This document shows positions 59,901 to 64,000 of a stretch of 64,000 nucleotides of DNA, in pieces; position 1 is the first letter of the stretch; every line of letters starts with the position of its first letter. The DNA lies in the NCBI GenBank assembly GCA_013076295.1, contig RQOL01000729.1, forward strand, positions 1,116,001 to 1,180,000, given 5' to 3'. The position numbers were made by a program, and so were the translations under genes. The DNA is from Sanderia malayensis. Lineage: Eukaryota > Cnidaria > Scyphozoa > Semaeostomeae > Pelagiidae. The notes beneath the pieces were generated by a model. It was not told the origin of the DNA. It searched no databases and saw nothing but the letters and a program-made list of their open reading frames with translations.

Positions 59901-62900
59901 GAAAGTCCATAAAACAACGCGCATGCATACTTGACAATGTACAGAGCATTGCCTTCTGTTATTGGTACAGAAGTCTTCGTAGTTGGCTACATGGGTGTTG
60001 TAGCGATATGTTTGGCTGCTTCACTGAAGCATAAAGCAACACGTGCAATATACCGGTTTTAAAAACAAGTTGCTTCAAGGCGAAGAGATCCAATAGTCAG
60101 CCAAAAAATACCGTTGAATACAGTAAAAACCCCGTATATAAGAACCAATGAACAGAGGCAAATTTTGTAACAACCAATCAAATGCATTCTTGATTGTTCA
60201 TTAGCCAATCTGACGTCTGATGCTCTGTTAACCAATGGATTAAAAACCCCATGGGATGATATTGTTGCTCAAGACAATAGAAGAAACAATATTCCATTGT
60301 TTGTAACAACAGACTGGATAAAAAAATACCAGGTTCTTGATACAAAAATATCAGGTTATCGCATACGAGACTTCGCTGCACATCGCAGAGTTAGAGAGTA
60401 AAGATAAAGAGGATCAAGGAGTCTTACCCCTCTGAATATTCTCTCCATAAGTCTGACGTGTTCTTTGATGCGTCCTTCGCGATCCATAAACGCACACCAT
60501 TCTTCCGGCTGCAACCGCTGACCTCTTTTTATCGGGACAATTGGTCCTAGATCGGGCTGACAACAAAAACAATGAACCGGTCATCGCAGAGAAATGAGGA
60601 TAACATGCATTGAATACAGTAAAACCCGCATATAAGAACCAGCAGACTTTACATAAAGCCCATTGTTAAAACACAACAGGCTGTTGTTTCTTCTATTGTT
60701 TCGAGAAGAAACCTTAACCTAAAGTTCTTATAAAAGTACAGTAGAATCCCGATAACTCGAACCTTCATGGGACCCATGAAAATGGTTCGAATCAACGAAT
60801 GTTCAAGTTATCGAGGGCTACAAAGTACCAGAAAAGCTTTTAAGGGGAATAAAAATTGGTTCAAGATATCCAAGGTTCGAGTTACCGGGGGTTCGAGTTA
60901 TCGGGATTCTACTGTAGGTTCTTGCAAGCGGGATTTTACTGTACAATGTATCGCATAATGAAGCATAACCATGTAAAAGCAGGGCGTTCATTTTTCCACC
61001 TACATCTCTATCGTGTAGTATCTCAAACTCGTGTTCTTCTTCCGATGATAATTTTGCCTGTCCGTTGCGTAGAGCGGGAGATACCGGTCGGTGCTCTTCG
61101 AGTCCGCCCGGTTGTCCGATTGTGTCCATAAGAAACCGAGTGACCTTTGAAAACTGTTGCAGTGTTCCGTACGTAGAGCTCCACAATTTCTGTTGAGTGA
61201 GAACAACAGCTACTTATGATTATGATAAAGATATTGGTATAGGAAGCCAACGTATACATTAACAATGCCCTAAACGTCACTCCAACAACAACAGACTTGC
61301 AATCCTCGACATACTTCTACTTCTAAAATTACGGCTTAAAGCCTTAACGCAAAGCATAAGGTTTGAGACAGTTATAGAACGCCGCGTATTTTCAAATAAA
61401 CCGAACTCCCTCCCCCTATTCAATGTTGAGGATGTTTGTAAAGGGTTTTAGCACTCCCTGATACACCTGTCCATCAAAAATAGCAACATTGAATTGGGGG
61501 AGGGGGTGTCCACTATCGTAGCTATGACGTAATGCTGCTCACGGAGATTGGATCCTCTGGCTCACTGCTCAATATGTTATGCTGCTTCAATGGCTTTCCC
61601 AGGGCGTCTTTCAAATCTTCGACAACAAATAGACGATCATTCGCGGACGCTCTGAAAGCAAGAGAAAACGTGAGACAAAAGAAAAGAACATCAGTGAAAA
61701 AGCAGCCACGAGTGCTTTTCTATTGAGACAGTCTAAAAACGTCAGTGTTTGCCATAATGGAACTTTGTACGAGAAGCCAATTTATATTCTAATTGGACAG
61801 AGATGCGCGCAGGAGATCAATTTCAATGGAAATTTTCAAGATACAAGACTTTCTTAGTGAACCAATGCAGATGGGTTATAGAGTATGGCATTGGCAATAG
61901 TTACTACTACAGTAAACACTTGCATGCAAAAACCAATGGATTAAGATCCTTCAACATAAAATTTCCGCTCAAGACCATAGAAGAAACAACAGCTTATTGT
62001 TTTCGAACAATAGAAAGAAACAATAGCTTATTGTTTTGGAACAATAGAAAGAAACAATAGCTTATTGTTTTCGAACAATAGAAAGAAACAACAGCTTATT
62101 GTTTTCGAACAATAGAAAGAAACAACAGCTTATTGTTTTCGAACAATAGAAAGAAACAACAGCTTATTGTTTTGGACAATAGCTTGAATGCATTCATAAC
62201 AAAGATTCTAGAATACCTTGTCAGCCAGATGTATCTCTGAAGCTGTGATATCATAGCTGTAATTCCACCACTGTGAAAATGCAGAGCGGGCTGTGTTGTT
62301 CCGTCTTTTAGTATGAACACAGCATACGGCCATGCAAGCTTTGGATCTGATCGACGTATCGAGTTCAGCTCTGTCGCCTTGAAGTGGATACTGTATTTGT
62401 GCTTCTTGCTTTCTTCTGATACCACTTCAGTGGACACTGAATCCTCTACAAAAAAAACAACACTCTTCAATGGTTATACAAAGCAAGGATAGGAACAGAA
62501 CAGAGACTGGAAAAGTACAATCAGCTTGGCTTACGTCACAAACATACTGCATCCTTGACATTTCCAGCATTCCATAAACACTATATTAAGGATCCTTCTC
62601 TAATAAACACCCCCTTTTGAAGCAAGATTTTGAATTGAATCTCCCCCCTTGTTTTTGAAATTGTGAATAATAATGAAATTGTGATTTATTAAACAATAAA
62701 AGCCAATAAAAGTTACTTTGCAATTATTCTACACAAAACCTTTTCAAAATCTTTTGAGAATTATATTAAGCTCCCTCTTCTTTATCAAGTGACCTCTCTA
62801 CTAGGCCCCATCTCTAATAAGCCCCCTCTCTAATAAGCCCCTCCCTGGAACCTCAACAATTAAAAACAAGCCCCCCTGAAGATTAACAGAGCCATTAGAT

Positions 62901-63456
62901 AATACATCATATTGCATACAGTGTCCTCTGCTTAAAGACACATTTGTGTGATACCTAACAAGCACTTGGTAGTTAATAAACGAGAATTAGATCACAAATT
63001 ACCTTGACTGGTTGGTTGAGTACTGACAACTCCCCATTCATAGTCACCAGAAAGGTAAGATTGCACCTGAAACTCCATATCTGATGGCAGATCATTCTCT
63101 GGACTCCAGTCGATGTATGCACCATCTCTCTAATCAGAAAAAACAATAGTATGGTCAACAGAAGTCGGTACAAAGTAGCCACAGTGGGGTTGATGGACAC
63201 ATATATGCAATGGACACCTCTTTCCAATGGATAAATATTTTTGATGAACATAAGCCCCCTTTCCAAACATACCCCCCACGGCTTCATCAAAGAACTATTG
63301 CAAGTGTAATATTATTTAATTTTGCAAATTTTTACTGTTGGTGGATTACATTCTAACCTTTTCAATGACACGAACATGTCCTCTTATAATATTGTCCAAA
63401 TGTGTTGAGGCAGGAACAGATGTGTGGACAAAGACATTGCTCTGATAGTAGACAAC
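56969..63456 (-). CDS. TBC1D15-like: TBC1D15/TBC1D17-like Rab GTPase-activating protein (5' end incomplete)
   Basis: Exons 5' to 3': 63456-63358, 63129-63003, 62445-62217, 61651-61543, 61189-61004, 60556-60428, 59888-59785, 59680-59586, 58914-58798, 58472-58272, 58001-57904, 57650-57534, 57316-56969. All phases agree and 652 residues are visible. The N-terminal part matches the TBC1D15 family's PH-like region (VVYYQSNVFVHTS, GHVRVIEK, then AVFILKDGTTQPALHFHSGG). The TBC domain contains REAWKFLLGYFPYDST, the arginine finger in LRTDRGHPFYKGEDN, the glutamine finger in YVQGMSDLLSPI, and CFRWLLLTFKREFDF. Both catalytic fingers are intact, so it should accelerate GTP hydrolysis on Rab proteins; in mammals TBC1D15/17 act on Rab7 at mitochondria and lysosomes. 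The C-terminus is Ser/Thr/Gln-rich. Only the first coding exon, about ten codons in the family, is missing; it lies between 63457 and the edge or beyond. Confidence 0.93.
57345..57497. repeat. ATC/ATA trinucleotide microsatellite
   Basis: About 50 units of ATC, ATA and ATT lie in the intron between the last two exons of the TBC gene, ending about 37 bp from an exon. They produce meaningless poly-Ile and poly-Asp frames on opposite strands. Confidence 0.95.
58946..59519. repeat. 20-bp satellite (GAGCTATGAGCTTGAGTCAY), interrupted by an element
   Basis: Units GAGCTATGAGCTTGAGTCAC/T with variants (GAGCAACGAGCTTGAACTAT) occupy about 58946-59021 and 59286-59519. A 264-bp inverted-repeat element separates the two parts. 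The array lies within an intron of the TBC gene. Confidence 0.9.
59022..59285. mobile_element. Inverted-repeat element (MITE) inserted in satellite array
   Basis: The ends are exact inverted repeats for about 26 bp, beginning ACTTTATACGGCCGCATTTT and continuing GGTCGC. Similarity extends into TTTAATTC. The interior is AT-rich with repeated AAGTGCGACAT. No open frame exists. It sits in an intron of the TBC gene and splits the 20-bp satellite, so it is younger than at least part of the array. Confidence 0.8.
60739..60914. mobile_element. Short inverted-repeat element (MITE), CAGT-type ends
   Basis: TA-flanked, with ends CAGTAGAATCCCGATAACTC and the exact complement at the right (GAGTTATCGGGATTCTACTG), then GAACC/GGTTC. 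The total is 176 bp and non-coding. The ends and TTCGA-rich interior resemble pogo/Tigger-type non-autonomous elements. It is the best preserved of the three related copies in the window. Confidence 0.85.
61406..61506. mobile_element. Small inverted-repeat element
   Basis: CCTCCCCCTATTCAATGTT at the left pairs with AACATTGAATTGGGGGAGG at the right, one mismatch, around a ~60-bp centre. It lies in the intron next to the TBC exon at 61543-61651. Its size suggests a tiny MITE or a long hairpin. Confidence 0.6.
61976..62183. repeat. 34-bp tandem repeat with palindromic core, six copies
   Basis: The unit contains GAAAGAAACAATAGCTTATT followed by GTTTTCGAACAATA. Each unit holds the near-palindrome AAACAATAGCTTATTGTTT. 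The array ends about 30 bp from the TBC exon at 62217-62445. Single diverged copies occur near 25175, 42150, 56770, 60285 and 60680. Confidence 0.9.
62590..62880. repeat. Dispersed repeat fragment with TAATAAGCCCC motifs
   Basis: TCTCTAATAAGCCCCCTCTC and related strings recur within about 290 bp, with a similar TAATAAACACCCCC motif at the start. Comparable motifs are seen near 28130-28170 and 63240-63275. The element family is not identified. Confidence 0.45.
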
Positions 63457-64000
63457 CTGGGAAGAAAATGCAAATAAATAAGCAAGTAGGCTCGAATCTG
63501 GTATACTCATTTATCACATTCAGGACAACCGTAAAGGATTTGAAAACCAGTTATAGGGTACACGTCCTTTCTAGCTAGATGCCACTGTGTTTCAGGGGAC
63601 TAAAGACGTTTGGGAGATCAAGGGGGGACATGACACATTGCAGGCAACATTTTGTTGTGAAGATGAAGGTCCAATGATAAATTTACTAGTGTTATTATTG
63701 GGGTGTATTTTTTTATCTAAGAAGAGCAAGGGAGGAAATTTAAAAATTGAATAAAGTCGAGGTGACTTGATGTCCTAATATTTAAGCATACCACTGACAA
63801 ATATGCCACACCATGCTCTTCCGTATAGCCATTATTTTATTGCCTGACATAAGGCCATGCATATAAGCAAGATAACTGTTGACATGTTGCCATTTTGGAT
63901 TTTAATTGTTGATATTTATGGAGAATATATTATGAAGAAATTATTAGCGGTGATAATTTACTCTGTTTCCAAAAAATTAAACCCGAATAAATGAAAATAC
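63457..64000. other. Upstream edge of the TBC gene
   Basis: It should contain the intron before, and perhaps the first coding exon of, the TBC1D15/17-like gene. The only ATG with a nearby donor that I noticed (minus strand, about 63830-63785) ends in phase 2, whereas the next exon needs phase 0. I therefore do not call it. Confidence 0.4.

Noticed and set aside
63785..63830. Possible first coding exon of the TBC gene
   Set aside because: Its donor leaves phase 2, whereas the next exon (63456) needs phase 0.

Overview
The window looks like nuclear DNA of an invertebrate animal. Genes are split into many short exons with GT-AG introns, long stretches are AT-rich and non-coding, and satellites and short inverted-repeat elements are common. 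The gene content (two Dickkopf-3-like genes, an insulin-family peptide, a cGMP-dependent kinase, a TBC1D15/17-type RabGAP) together with the intron density suggests a cnidarian, most likely an anthozoan. That assignment is inference; no rRNA or mitochondrial marker is present.

Layout. At 0.5-3.3 kb on + is a Dickkopf-3-like gene whose 5' end is unresolved. At 4.0-6.1 kb on - a second Dickkopf-3-like gene runs towards it; the two are tail to tail. At 9.5-11 kb on - is a two-exon insulin/relaxin-like preprohormone. From about 11 to 24 kb no gene is supported; this part holds satellites, including a pentanucleotide array near 21.2-21.65 kb. At 24-37.2 kb on - is a 13-exon gene for an unrecognised basic protein with one EF-hand-like loop; a tRNA-Lys(UUU) sits inside one of its introns. 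At 39.2-52.5 kb on - is a complete cGMP-dependent protein kinase gene with two alternative first exons and one GC-AG intron. At 57.0-63.5 kb on - is a TBC1D15/17-like Rab GTPase-activating protein, complete except for a short first coding exon.

No operon-like link among the genes is apparent. Two are secreted Wnt-antagonist-type proteins, one is a secreted hormone, and the kinase and RabGAP are intracellular signalling and trafficking proteins. Exon models were built by hand from splice consensus, reading-phase continuity and recognisable family motifs. In the five main genes every joined exon keeps frame, which is the strongest support available without transcripts.

Repeats include a 632-bp Tc1/mariner-type element with a remnant of a transposase N-terminus, three short elements sharing CAGT-type ends, a 264-bp inverted-repeat element inserted in a 20-bp satellite, and several tandem arrays.
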